From Lytechinus pictus (Eukaryota > Echinodermata > Echinoidea > Temnopleuroida > Toxopneustidae), in contig NC_087246.1 of NCBI RefSeq assembly GCF_037042905.1, forward strand, positions 34,528,001-34,592,000: DNA of 64,000 bases, read 5' to 3'. Positions 10,010-22,324 of this stretch are shown in pieces; position 1 is the first letter of the stretch; each line of letters starts with the position of its first letter. Under the pieces are notes generated by a model. It searched no databases and was not told the DNA's origin. It saw only the letters and a program-made list of their open reading frames with translations. The position numbers and the translations under genes were made by a program.

Positions 10010-10480
10010 TTATTATTATAATAATAATTATTATTATTATCATTATTAATGTTATTATTATTTTTATTATTATTGTTGTAATTATTATGATGATGATGAT
10101 GATTATTATTATTGTTATCATTATCATTATTATTATTGTTATGATTATTATTATGATGATGATGATTATTATTATTGTTATCATTATCATTATTATTATT
10201 GTTGTAATTATTATTATTATTATTGTTATCATTATCATTATTATTATTGTTATGATTATTATTATGATGATGATGATGGTTATTATTATTATTGTAATCA
10301 TTAAGTTGTTATTATTATTTATTAATATTATCATTACTGTTAATGATAATAATAATAATAATGATAACTATTATTATTATTATTATTATTGTTATTAATA
10401 TCATTATTATTATTATTATTATTGTTGTTGTTGTTGCTGTTGTGATAATCGTATTTTTATCATCATCATCATCATTTTCT
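10010..10480. repeat. (ATT/ATG/ATC)n trinucleotide microsatellite
   Basis: About 470 bp of imperfect trinucleotide repeat with higher-order repetition of a 'gatgatgatgattattatta' block. The Ile/Met-rich frames here are artefacts. Confidence 0.95.
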
Positions 10481-10906
10481 TTTTCCCTATTTTCTTACCG
10501 AGTCGGGGAGTATGGAGTAAATGCATTTTTTTTATTTCAGGAGCATTTTTTATTTGGGTAACTTCACAATCGTAGGGAATCATGCGGTGGTAGGGAAGAT
10601 GTAAGATCTTTGAGGCATCGTATTTGTTCAAAAAATACCTAAGAAGATTGGCAGAATAAAGTCACGATCAAACAAAACCGCTTATTTCATTCGTTTTTAA
10701 CATTTCTCTTTTTTTCGGTTAATATGGCGGTAGAATCGCTTCCAATTGAGATGTGAGTATTAAGGACTGATAAACGAGGATTTTTGCTGTTGAGCATCAA
10801 AGATTAATGAACCGTTTGTTATTATAACTATGCCAGAGTTCATTCTTGAAATGGCACTTAAATTAGAAAGAAAGTTTAATTTTCCTCTTCGACGCGTCGA
10901 AACGGA

Positions 10907-10950
10907 ATTTTCGTCATTCATGACGTCGCGACGTCATGAATGACGAAAAT
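10907..10950. repeat. Perfect 44-bp palindrome with paired TGACGTC sites
   Basis: The sequence is exactly self-complementary around TCGCGA at 10926-10931. Each arm holds 'catgacgtc', which resembles a CRE half-palindrome, and 'attttcgtcattc'. No gene lies close by. Confidence 0.9.
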
Positions 10951-11717
10951 CTTAAGCCGCTATCTGTTGAAAAAGATGTTGATATGTTGGTACATAGATT
11001 TACAAAGCGTGAAATTATCTTGTAATCAACATTTTCAGGTGTGCCTTATCAAAATTGATGCTCAGGCGTACTTCACCTGTCAACCTTACTTGATAACATG
11101 AACAATGTATCTATTCTGCAATATCATTAGTATACGGTATCATTGTACGCCTAATAATTGACAATTTTCCTGACTCGTGGCTTGAGATTCAGACAGTTGT
11201 TCAGGGAATAAGAACACGGGATAAGAACTACATTGGACGTACATTCATAGTTTTTCAAAGAGAGGGCCTGATTGCATTGATATATGATAATCTAGTTTCG
11301 TTTTGGGAGGTCCTTTCACAGGGTCCTTCGGCAAGGGCGTATCCAGGAATTACCAACAAGGGGACATTCATGATAAGCAAAAGCAAATCCTCAAAAGGGG
11401 GGTAAGTGTCCCCTTTGCTCTTTACGGCTGCTTTGAGAAATCATAACATTTTTCTCAAACCTTTCTTTTTTTCTGGGTCACCGAAGGCTATAAAATCTTG
11501 GATTTCCATGATTTTAAGCGGTAAATACCGTGACATGCAGTAACACGCCATGCATTCAGAGGAAAAATATCAAAAGAAGTCAGGAAGAGGGCGGGATTTT
11601 GCCCCTTTTTGTCATGGTCGAGAAAATGCCAACACAGGAAACTTGATTGTCCTCACTTTCTGAATGTGGTGGATAAAGTGTAAGAATATTTTAAGGTTGG
11701 CACAATCTCTCCCTATC
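10951..11717. other. No gene recognised
   Basis: Unique-looking AT-rich sequence without a convincing frame or repeat structure. Confidence 0.5.
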
Positions 11718-11725
11718 CTTCTCTC

Positions 11726-12884
11726 CAGTGGCGTAACTACGGGGGGGGCATGGGGGGGCACGTGCCCCCCCCCCCCCCCAATTGGCTGGCCCAAAAAAAA
11801 AAAAAAAAAAAAAAAAAAAACGGGGAAAAAGAGAAAAAGAGGGAGAAAGGGAGAGAAACGTACTGGGATCGAAAAGAAGAAATTTATGAAACATAGGCCT
11901 AATTTGCGCAGGGCCTAGGCTATGTCTTCATTGTTCCTGGTGCTCGCATTGTCTGTTTAACAAGATATATAATCCTGTTGTACTAAAACCTCCCGTTTTC
12001 AAGTCAATATACACAAAATATATTTCCTCGCACTTCAAATTATTATTGTTTTATGTAGTGACATATATGCTTCTTTTTCATGACTACTTAAAGTGATTGC
12101 CCCATTTTAAGGTCTTAATATAAACTATTTCCTGTCCGTGCTTACGTTTGCATTCGTGGATTGGTGAGATATGTCTGTTCTTCATGAATTTCCTAAAATC
12201 AGACCTTAAAATGTCACTTTTTCTGATCTGAATATCAAAAAATTTCTGCCTGCGCCTCGCGCTCGCATCATTTGGTTAGTAAAATAAGCATGTTCTTCGT
12301 GAACTCCTACAAGCAGGCCTTAGAATGCCCCTCTTCAGGTCTAAATTTCCTAAATTTTCAGCTCGCGCTTCGCGCTCGCAATATTTGACTAGTGAGATGC
12401 GTATGATAATCATGATTAAAATGACTACAAAAAGTGCTTCATGTGTTTAGATGTATATTATTCAAACAAAATCAGCAAGCGCTTGGCACTCGCATTAGAT
12501 GACTATGGTGAGATATGACAATACTCTTATTGGATTCCCAAAATATAGTCCTTAAAATGTCCTTGTTTGGGTACAATATATACAAAAATTTCAGCTCGCG
12601 CTTTGCGCTCGCATTGTATGTTTAGAGAGACAGGTACGTATTATGATTACTAAAAATTGTTTACAATGTCCCTTTTTAGGTCTGAATTTCAAAAAATTTC
12701 AGCTCGCGCTTCGCGCTCGCATTATGTGATCAGTGAGATACATATCCGTTTGATAGCACTGTCCTTAAAATGTCTCTATTATATGTCTGTATACCTGGCA
12801 ACTGAGCGCGCTTCGCACGCTCTCTAAGTGACTCAAAATTGTTGCTGGTGCCCCCCCAATGCCGTGATCCACGGTACGCCACTG
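11726..12884 (+). mobile_element. hAT-like non-autonomous element, copy 1
   Basis: Ends are CAGTGGCGTA and TACGCCACTG. The 8-mer CTTCTCTC flanks both sides (11718-11725 and 12885-12892), an 8-bp target duplication as expected for hAT. The body has a G-run, a C-run and an A-run, then degenerate tandem units of about 105-120 bp. Each unit carries 'cagctcgcgcttcgcgctcg' (itself partly palindromic), 'agtgagatacatatc' and 'ccttaaaatgtcc'. There is no transposase frame. Confidence 0.8.
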
Positions 12885-12892
12885 CTTCTCTC

Positions 12893-13465
12893 CCTACATC
12901 CATCTGGCTCGATCACCCTCTCTCTTCCTCCTCCCTCCCTTTCCGACTCTCTTTCTTCACCGTACCTCAAACCTCGATCACGATCACATATTTAATTTGA
13001 CTCGATACAGATTCGTGTCCAAACACAAGTTGTAAGTAATCAACATCTACGTGGAAATGTCAAAGCGCGCAGTATACACGCAATTGAACCGCGACAAAAC
13101 ATTATTACTCGCCCAAGATGGTTGTCATTTAGCGCGTTTATTAAATCATATTTGTTTTAAATGAAGCAAAGACGAAAGTGGTTTACGAAGGGTACACCAT
13201 GTATAAAATCCGGGAGGGACTGAGATATAAAAAGTGGATTAAAATGGAGATGAAATGGAAAGGCGAGAAATTGGAGAGTTGAAAGTAGAGTATTCTTTTC
13301 GAAATGAGTGTAGTCCTTAAAGGACTGTATATCAGAAGGAGTGGAAAGCTGAGAAGTAGACAGGCTGGAGTAGAAGGCTTGAGTAGGACTGGTGAGAGAT
13401 GGCTAGCTTGAGTCAGCGAATGGAGTGTTAGCAGGAGCAGGAGAGTAGACTCCTGCACCAGAATT
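12893..13465. other. Inter-element sequence, no gene
   Basis: It includes 'aaagtggtttacgaagggta' near 13178, which is inverted at 14557-14584 ('taccgtaaaccacttt'). The hAT-like copy 2 may therefore sit inside an older foldback element about 1.4 kb long. No coding signal is seen. Confidence 0.4.
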
Positions 13466-13473
13466 TTACACAT

Positions 13474-14553
13474 CAGTGGCGTATATACTACGAAACAAAA
13501 AAAAATAAAAAAATAAATAAAAAATAAAACGGAGGAAGAGCAGAAAAAGAGGAAGAAAGGAAGAGAAACGTAGTGGGAAAGAAGAAATTATTGTACATTA
13601 TAATATATTATATCCTATTATTATGTTATTACATAAGAAATATTTTTTTCATAACATTATAATCATAATTTGTTCAGGGCCAATATATGTGTTCATCATT
13701 CCTGGTATTCGCATTGTCTGTTTAACGAGATATATTATAATCCTGTTGTACTAAAACATTCCGTTCAAGTCAGTATAAACATCAAATATATTTCCTCGCA
13801 CTTCGAGTTATTATTGTTCTATGTATATAGTGACATATGTATCTTTTTTCATTACTACTTAAAGGTCTGAATATAAAACATTTCCATTCCGTGCTTACGT
13901 TCGCATTAGTGGATTGTTGAGATATGTCTGCTCTTCATGAACTCCTAAAATTAGTCCTTAAAGTGTTCCTTTTTCTGATCTGAATATTAAAAAAATCAGC
14001 TCGCGCTTCGCGCTCGCATCATTTTGTTAGTGAAATACATATGGTCAGTGAATTACTTCAAACAAGCCTTAGAATGCCCCTCTTCAGGTCTGAATTTCCT
14101 AAATTTTCAGCTCGCGTACGATAATCAAAAGACTACAAAAAGTGATTCATATGATTAGATGTAATTCTAACAAAATCAGGAAGCGCTTGGCGCTCGCATT
14201 ATATTACTATAGTGAAATATGTATACTCTTAATGGATTCCTAAAAAAATAGTCCTTAAGATGTCCCTGTTTGGGTTCAATATACAATACTTCCAACTCGC
14301 AATCGCATTGTTTGTCTAGTGAGACAGGTACGTATCATGACAGAAATTTGCTTATGATGTCCCTTTTTAGTTCTGATTATAAAAAAGAATTCAGCTCGCG
14401 CTCGCATTATTTGATCAGTGAGATACATATCCGTTTAATGGCACAGTCCTTAAAATTTCTCTCTTAGGTCAGTGTGCCTTGCAATTGAGCGCGCTTCGCG
14501 CACCCACTAAGTGACTGATGCCCCCATGCCGTGACCCACGGTATACGCCACTG
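13474..14553 (+). mobile_element. hAT-like non-autonomous element, copy 2
   Basis: Ends are CAGTGGCGTA and TACGCCACTG. Flanking 8-mers TTACACAT and TTTCACAT differ at one base, an aged 8-bp target duplication. The body parallels copy 1 unit by unit ('agctcgcgcttcgcgctcgc', 'ttcctggtattcgcattgtc') but lacks the long homopolymers and has small deletions. Confidence 0.8.
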
Positions 14554-14560
14554 TTTCACA

Positions 14561-15490
14561 TGGTGTACCGTAAACCACTTTCGCGATTGTTCATATCACC
14601 ATGCAAAGTTGCAAACCTTCAAACATCATCTGAAGAGGAGCAATGTCATTAATGTCGCATGTAGGGTTCTTAAACGTACATAACATTGTTGTTTGATTGA
14701 CGTTTAAGCGATGGAAACAGTTTCGACGACTGCCATTTAAAAATAGACATGAATGAATCTATTGAATTTGTTGGATTGATTTTGAGTACCTGTTGGGCGA
14801 TAATTCAATAAATTCAGTCAGTGAACATTATTGGAACAGTGACATTTTTCTGAAGACGAATTGCCCCATTTAAATTGCAAACAGGCTTCCGCTATGCACA
14901 TATTATTAAAGAAGGAAAGCTACGTGACCCAGTTGATTCAGTACCGTTTTGTTTCCTCATGTACAACTAAAACCACTTAAGTAATAATCTAGAGATTGAA
15001 TAAAATTTTCTCGATTTTTTTTCTGTCTTTCACCCTTTTATAAAATCTGCTTTTAAGATGCTTTATTTATTTGACTGTTAATCTATCTAACATGGATTCA
15101 GTCAGAACTATCAAGAACGCAAACATCCATGAAAAAAAAAACAATTAAAGTTTATTACAACCATAATGCAAAATGAAATGGCAAATATCATAGGCCTATG
15201 TATGACATTGGTTTATAGCAGTTCAGCGAGTGCATAAGCTAGCAGCCAGATAAAGGGAGAAAAGGGGAGTAAACTTTAGCTTTTTAGCTTGCCAGCCAAT
15301 ACTTCTCATAGTTGCAAGCCCCTCCTCCCTCCATTTGCAAGAGTCCCGTTTGTTATTGAAGAGAATTCAGAACCTCGGTGGAATTACGAACCTCTAACGG
15401 TGAAACGTAGTCGAAATTTTTGCTCGAAATGCATCAATTTTCTAAATCACTTTCCGACTCGCTATTGTTTGATGAAGCACATGATGTCGT
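14561..15490. other. No gene recognised upstream of the receptor gene
   Basis: AT-rich sequence without a supported frame or repeat. It may include regulatory DNA of the downstream GPCR gene. Confidence 0.4.
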
Positions 15491-15499
15491 CGTAAATGC

Positions 15500-15507
15500 T
15501 ATATAAA
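15500..15507 (+). promoter_or_regulatory. Candidate TATA box of the class A GPCR gene
   Basis: TATATAAA is followed about 30 bases later by 'tacatcactctc', a plausible initiator region. A 5' leader of about 770 nt would reach the ATG at 16305, possibly spliced; 'tattttgttttcag' ending near 16108 is a good 3' splice site. This is a motif match only. Confidence 0.3.
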
Positions 15508-16304
15508 CCCCCACCACCAGCCAGCCAGCTTACATCACTCTCTCTTTACTCCAGACGAAGTATATCGACCAACTCGATCATCACTGTTGTGCTTTGCGAT
15601 GACGCTGATATTTGACTTGCGACACCTCCAAACTTCGACTCGGACTATACTCTTGCAATATACATGAATATTCAAACATATCAATATATGAGGAAAACGA
15701 CAAATCTGAGAAGACTCCCTGTGTGTAAAGTAAGAGAACGTAATCTTGAGCAAATATTTGGTTTTCAAATTTATTGTCAGATCCGATCAGAAGATTAGAC
15801 TACGTCAGATGTCTTTTACGCACACCATGCATGTCATTGGCCACGAAATTAATATACCCTAGTAGAAAGTATAAAATCATGTACTTGCGATTGTGAAGTT
15901 TAGATCGAAGACATTTTTGTGCAATGGAACTCTTGCTAATTGTCACCTGTGCCATAAAGGTCTCTTGCAGAGAATACTGCTGGATGAAGTAAACCGAAAC
16001 CACTCTAAATCTTCGTCTGCATCGCATGTCAGTCCCGCAAGGTGATCTAAAACTTTGATCAGGTTTTCTTGTACTTTGACTCAGCTACATCAGTATTTTG
16101 TTTTCAGGGGCTACATTACCATGATTACGAACATATCCTCTTGGTGAGGGTTTGGGTATTGATTTCGAGCGTCTTGTTAATTATAAAAACGTAACCTGAC
16201 CTATTTGACGGGCTAAATAATTCCTCGATCACATGGATACAGATTCAATCATTGATATTGGACGGTGAGATAAGGTTTACCATTAAGGAAGAAATTTGAG
16301 CAAA

Positions 16305-16967
16305 ATGGCAACTGCAGTGGCACCAGTTTCCAGCTCCCCTGCAATGAATACATGGGAAGATCAAGGCCAAAGTCTTGATGATGCGCCTCCTATGCCCTGG
16401 ATGACCATTGCCTACTATACATGCGAGGTGATATTGGGGTTCTGTGCAGCTGTCGGTAATGCCACCATCGTCATAGCCGTAGCCGCCACAAAGAAGCTCC
16501 ACACCGTACCCAACGCCTACCTCGTCTCCCTGGCCATTACCGACTTCTGCATGGGTGTTTTAGGGATTCCTTCCCTGTTGCTCGCCCTCAACGGTTACCC
16601 AAGGAATTACGGCCTCTGCATGACGCTTCTGACCATCGTCCTGCTCCTGGATCTGTGTTCCATGTACTCTCTCCTGGCACACACCTTCAACCAGTACTAC
16701 TGCACTTGCAGACCCCTCCATTATCCAACCATCAGTACCACCAATCGGGTCATACTTCACGTGTTCCTGGCTTGGACTTTCCCTCTCGCCGTCGCTTTGG
16801 TCATGCCGATTGGTTGGAACAACGGCGATCCTTCAAAGGGCCTCTGTGTTCTGATAGAGATTGTTAGTATGGACTTCTTGGCCTTCATGTTCTTCGTTGG
16901 CATGATACCCCCATTCATCGCTATGTGCATCATGTATCGCAGTATATTCAAAGCTATTTCAAAACAG
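16305..16967 (+). CDS. Class A GPCR, adenosine-receptor-like, exon 1 (TM1-TM5)
   Basis: Plasma-membrane receptor, 221 residues in this exon, with no signal peptide. The ATG at 16305 has a good context (A at -3, G at +4); the in-frame TTG at 16296 is not a start. Landmarks: GN at 51-52 in TM1, LAITD with Asp80 (2.50) in TM2, Cys105 (3.25) paired with ECL2 Cys181, Ser119 (3.39), Trp157 in TM4, and TM5 with Pro202-Pro203 ending 'FKAISKQ'. The stretch GWNNG...IVSMDF and the TM5 end resemble adenosine A1/A2 receptors. Oddly, the DRY triplet is Asn129-Gln130-Tyr131, so Arg3.50 is lost. ECL2 positions matching A2A Phe168/Glu169 are Leu183/Ile184. The exon ends at a GTAAGA donor in phase 0. Ligand is unknown. 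Confidence 0.85.
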
Positions 16968-17008
16968 GTAAGACAATACTTCATGCACTCTTGGTTATCA
17001 GTGGGCCT

Positions 17009-17243
17009 ACACTCTAAATTACAGGGATTTAAAATAAATCCTGATCGGTTGTGAATAGGGACCAGTCGATTTTTGGATTTAGATTTAAATATTAAGGATT
17101 TATATTTAATCCACAAATGCTTAAAATTTAAATCTTTAAGATTTAAATATAAATCTTTAAGATTTAAATCTAAATCCAAAATCGACTGGTCCCTATTCAC
17201 AGCCGATCAGGATTTATTTTAAATCCCTGTAATTTAGAGTGTA
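17009..17243. mobile_element. Foldback MITE in the receptor intron
   Basis: Arms of about 85 bp (17009 onward and up to 17243) are near-perfect inverted repeats starting 'tacactctaaattacaggga', around an AT-rich centre of 'gatttaaat' repeats. It begins 41 nt after the splice donor of exon 1. No coding capacity. Confidence 0.8.
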
Positions 17244-20200
17244 TAGATATCGCCTGTTGCATTAGCACAATACAGTACAATTTCAATTTATCGTTACTTT
17301 TATCTTTCCAAATATTCATCCTCTACTTTTCGTGTTTCAGAAGAATTTCTAATTCGGCTATCAATATACTGCCCACCCTCATAATACTGAGTATTCATTT
17401 CATTATTCGTTATTGTCATTGTTCGAATTGAGTTTTGTCCTTTAGGAATCAATGTCAACATCAGTATTACAAGCTGTCTATCGGCATTCTGACTCACAGC
17501 TGTAAGTGTCTAAATAAAAGTAACGCGAAAACGCCTAACATTGTAATGATCATCTTCAATGGAATCCGATTATGAAACTAGGTTGAGATTTCATTTGATT
17601 CATTATCATATCATGCTATCTTTGTTTATTTACATTCATATAAGAAACGGATAAAGGTTGTGATTACGGAATGCCATATAAAATGAAGGAATGATATCCC
17701 ATTTATGAAACTGAGTGCATTGCATGTCACCGAATGTTTCTATTCGAAAAACACAGAATGTCAGACGTGGATGCATTTAAAATCTTATTTCACAACAATG
17801 CTTGCAAGGTAGCACATAAGAACAAAGGGGTATATTTTAAGGTTAAACAATCCTTTCTTGACACCAGGTATATGTAGGCGAAACTAGGAATAATCATTTA
17901 CCTTTATCCCAAAATAGTCATAAAACTTTAGGTGTGCACCAACACCAAAGTCCGCCTTTTTAGGACGTTCCATAGTCAGATTTTTACCAAATTTTGCACA
18001 GGGTTACTAGTGCACCTAAATATTCGAAATATGCAAATAAAAATGAATGATTGATATCCCATTAATGAAACTTTTACTATTTTCTATAAGTGCATTTTAT
18101 ATCACCGAATGTTTCTACTCGTAAAACAAAGGATGTCAAACGTCCCCCTTGTCTGCGCACACGCGTATCTGCGCGATTCTAATAAAAGGGGATGTACAAC
18201 GACCACATCTTTACAATTCAGTACTATAGAAAGATATTCATTAAAAAAATCCCATATAAAATGGTAGAAAATAATAAATTTCGGGCATTTCTTGTGACGG
18301 CCTCAAAATGCAGCCTTTCTAAAGTGAATGGGTGCGCAGAAATGAGACACCATTTTTTTTGGTTTTGGTTCAATCTGAAAATGACTGGCTGCTGTTTTTT
18401 TCCAAGAAAAAAATATATTTCTTCAAAATTTTTATGGTATTTTTGGCACACTTAATCATAAGAATATAAGGATGGTTGTTAACATAAAATTGTTGTAAAA
18501 TCAAAAGAAAATTATGTTAAATCTTGACTTGAATAGTTAGGTGCGCAGACGTGCCCCTCTTTATACTTTTAATCAGGTGCGCTTCTACGGCGGAAAGAGG
18601 TATATAATTTATTCTTCTCAAAGTGATTAAAAAAAATTAAATAGAAAGAGAGAAAGTAAAACAAGAAAGAGAGAGAGAGAGAGAGAGAGAAGTATAGTAA
18701 AGAAAGAATTTGGTAGGATAGCTACATTATTCCTATTTCTTAATAAAGAAACAAACATGGTGTTCACTGGAGGTCATCTTACCCCTTCCCTTACGAAAAT
18801 CCTAGCAATATACCAGTGTACTATAGGCAAGAAAGTAAATTCAACTGTCTTTGATTTATCATATGTATCTTGTTCAGAGTCTCTAAATGCATTTCGAGTA
18901 CACTTATAATCGGTTTCCATGTGGCGTGTAACGAGAGGTTTAAGTTCTTATCTAAATAATCTCGAACATGACGCCGGCGGTGTGTGTTTTTTTTTTGTGT
19001 GTGTGCTTGATGAATCAATAGTCCTGAAAGCGAATATGCATGGTATTCAGACATCGTCGTCATGTCAGTGAAAAGCAGCGGAGTATCATTGACAACTTAA
19101 TTCAATAAAACCACATCTAATGTTTGCGTAACCAATATCATCTTGATAACGTTTGCATCAAGTCTAGATATGACAATAGAGGTGTTCCTGCTTGTCCTTG
19201 GAGTGTTCCTGCCTTCATGATAAAAACAGAAGAAACTTTTCACGTTTCCTTAAAAAAAGTGAAAAAGAATTTGGACACTATGAACCTTCAATCACATCAT
19301 TATATCACTGTTATTTTCTTGGTAGTTATCAAACGATTCGGAAGGGGTTTCTGAACTCCTTCTTGTTCATCACCGTCATCTTCAGCATCATCATCACCAT
19401 CGTCATTTTTTCTTTTCCTCCTTTTTCTTCATTTTCCACATCCTATTCATCAATTCAATTCAATTTTTTATTCAATCATTTAAAAAATCAATACACAAAC
19501 CAAAATATATACAAAATCATACATTAATGTACAGTATAGTATAAATGATTAGGGTGCCCCATCTAATATTCCATAATCATAAGAAAATAGTTACTCTTTA
19601 ATATTCACTCAGGTTTTAAACGTTTTATGTATGTTCGCACTAATTTCCTTTTGTGATAACACGTATTGCACATTTTGACACCTTGCATTAAGGCAATGGA
19701 GAAAAAGATAAATTATTTATCATCAAGCTTTTTCTGAGCAACTATTGGAGTCTTGTACATTCCGTCATGGCATTCCACCTTTTCATACTTGTTAATTTGA
19801 TTGACAATCGGGCTATAAGGCATAAAATCTTGATAATTCACACGTTCGTGGGTCCCCTCTTATTTAATCTCTAGAGAATCAGATGCGGTAAATGTTAAAT
19901 GGGAATAAAAGCTCGTAGCATTACAAGGTCATCGCGGCGGTGATTTGAACATTGATATTAGTTTCCCTTTCTCATATTTCATCCATCAACAATTAAAACT
20001 CTTTTTAGCTTGCTCTCACAATACATGAATTCTGTATATTCTCCGTCTTTAAAACCCTATTTCTTCAGGTTTTACTTTTCGCGTTTGCGCTCTGTAACTC
20101 ATGTTTTACAGAACACACAGCATGGAGAAATATGACTTAAAAAACCCCGCCCTATAGCTAGCTCCCCTCTCTCTCTCTCTCTCATCCCTTCCCCTATCAC

Positions 20201-20342
20201 TTTCTTCACTTATCCACCTCCCTCTCTCATCCTCTCTCCCTCTTTACCCTTTCCTTGTCTACCTCTTCGTCTATCTCACTTTCACTCTTTTCTTCCCCTT
20301 TCCCCCTGTCTTTTTCTTCTAAAATTTCTATTTTCCTATGTG
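17244..20342. other. Intron sequence with degenerate repeats and pyrimidine runs
   Basis: Two diverged copies of a block of about 370 bp ('atgatatcccat...atcaccgaatgtttctactcg') lie near 17690 and 18050, separated by 'ggtgtgcaccaacacc'. A (ga)n run is at 18668-18692 and a CT-rich tract at 20160-20330. No exon is supported. Confidence 0.45.
19449..19700 (-). mobile_element. Possible LINE 3' tail
   Basis: The reverse strand ends in a short tandem repeat (aattgaattgaattg) preceded by AT-rich sequence with polyadenylation-like motifs. This resembles the pentanucleotide tails of the LINEs at 44396 and 58502. No coding part remains. Confidence 0.3.
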
Positions 20343-22289
20343 TAGGGGAGACCGGGGACATTAATTACTAAATTTGAATTATCACCTTTATTAAAGCTAA
20401 ATACCTGCTCAAACCTATACAAAACGAAAGATGCATATCTTGGCTTGGCATTTAAATAGGCTTGAATTAAGTTAAAACAAAATAATTTAGAAGCTATTAT
20501 ATGGAGCGTTGTGGCCCAGTGGATTAGTCTTCGGACTTTGAAACAGAGGGTCGTGGGTTCTAATCCCAGCCATGGCGTAATTTCCTTCAGCAAGAAACTG
20601 ATCCACAGTGTGCTGCACTCAAACCAGGTGAGGTAAATGGGTACCGGTAGGAAGTAATTCCTTAAAAAGCTGTGTGCGCTATGAACGCCTAGCTTAGCCG
20701 GGTAATATAAGAGCGCCTTGAGCACCTAACAAGGTGGATATGTGCGCAATATAAATACCCTATATTATTATTATTATTATTATTATTTGAAAACAAGAGG
20801 TCAAGTGTTACAATTGCCCCACAACATGGGGTAATTGTAACACACTTTTTGGGCAATTGTAACACATGAAATTGTAACATTTTATATTTCTTTATCAAAG
20901 TTTATGCACTTGGAAGATGAAAGATTTTTAACATTTAATTTTAAACAACATAAGCCCCAAATATAATAAAAAATGACAACGCTTGATTCTAAACATTATA
21001 TTTTTTCACTTGCTATTGTCATTGGGAACGTTTTGACTGTTTTTTAAGGTTGTTGCGGCTTCACCCTAACCTGCTAACTGTAGAACTAAATATCAATTTC
21101 TATTTGGGTTCTGTATCTACTTTAAATTACAATACCTACCCAACATCTCTTGAAATGGATGAATGTGGTAAAACACTATACATTGTTTTATTTAACTTTA
21201 CTGTATTCTTTTCCAAATAAAGTGACATTATTTCTTAAATATTGGGAAATGACAGCTTTGTTAAAAACATGACACTTTTTGGACAAATTCTATATTTCTT
21301 TACCGTGTGAACAACGTATCAAATCCAGAATTACTGTTTTAATCAGATACCATTTGTACGAAAGAAATGTTCCCTCTTTCAATTTACACGTACTCCCTTT
21401 TATTTACCCTCTCTGTATATTGTAGGTAATAAAAATATATACACTCTAAAAAACAACGAGTAAAAAATTAACCAAGAAAGGAAACATTCTTGTTTGCTAG
21501 GAATTTTTCCCCCCAAAAAAGGGCAAAATGCATGTTTTAAGGGTAAATTCAACGCAACATTTTGTAATATAGTTCATCCATATCTATTGGATAGATATGT
21601 TCAAATTTATTATTTCTCTTGTCTGAGCTTATAGAAAAGACTACCATTTTCCTTGTCAACAATGAGTCTTTACTCAGATTCACAATGTTGACATTAGAAC
21701 ATATAATAGTAGACTCTCCTCGTATTTTTAACTTTTTCTTTTCTAGTAAAGTGATATATATCATAAAGGTTAGAACAAGCACAAAAACACGGAATGCTCT
21801 GATTTACAATTCAACACAATATGCGCAAACTTTTTAAGACAAAATTCTTATTTCTCATTTTAACAAAACAAATTTAACAGATATATGTTCAAAGTTATGT
21901 AGACCTTATTTCTAAACTTATATGGCAGCCTTGAAGGCTACCTTTGCTTCTATCTTAGCATGGGTATTCGTCGTTGAAAAATATGTTAGTCAAATACAGA
22001 CCTAAAAAAATACTTTCTAAACATAAAAAAATGACAGCTATAGCTCAATTACATATTTGTCCAGAAGAAAAACATTATGTAATGTGAGATAATTACTTTC
22101 CTACTCTAAAACAGTTATTTTGCTGTAGAAAGTTCCACGAATGGTTATATTTGCCTACACTCGAACAGCATGTGGAGCGATGAACCGCACATGCTCTGTA
22201 AAAAGTTTATCCTTGTTAGCTTCTTCCTGCTAGCAATGAGAGCCTCTATTACATTAACCTCGTGTTAAAAATGTCCCTGGTCTCCCCTA
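20343..22289. mobile_element. DNA transposon-like element with TAGGGGAGACC ends
   Basis: Terminal inverted repeats are TAGGGGAGACCGGGGACAT on the left and ATGTCCCTGGTCTCCCCTA on the right, about 1.95 kb apart. The interior contains 'gttacaattgccccacaac' and 'gggtaattgtaacac' inverted phrases and a nested SINE. No transposase frame was seen. Similar 'ggggagaccgggg' ends are familiar from marine invertebrate repeats (memory only). Confidence 0.6.
20502..20787 (+). mobile_element. tRNA-derived SINE nested in the TAGGGGAGACC element
   Basis: The head has a Pol III A box (gtggcccagtgg) and B box (gggttctaatcc). A body follows ('cttcagcaagaaactgatcc', 'gagcgccttgagcac'), and the element ends with an (att)n tail. 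Related minus-strand copies lie at 30238-30520 and from 63600. Confidence 0.75.
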
Positions 22290-22324
22290 TGTTGGAAGAA
22301 AGACAGCACTATCTCTTTACACTT

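Noticed and set aside
10087..10398. Ile/Met-rich frames on both strands
   Set aside because: Translations of a trinucleotide microsatellite.
16296..16304. Upstream start of the class A GPCR at 16296
   Set aside because: The codon there is TTG; the first ATG in good context is 16305.
16968..17054. Continuation of the receptor reading frame after residue 221
   Set aside because: It follows a consensus GTAAGA donor, lacks helix-like sequence, runs into a MITE, and the next exon restores TM6 in phase.
18192..18455. 87-residue frame in the receptor intron
   Set aside because: Lies in a degenerate repeat and shows no family likeness.
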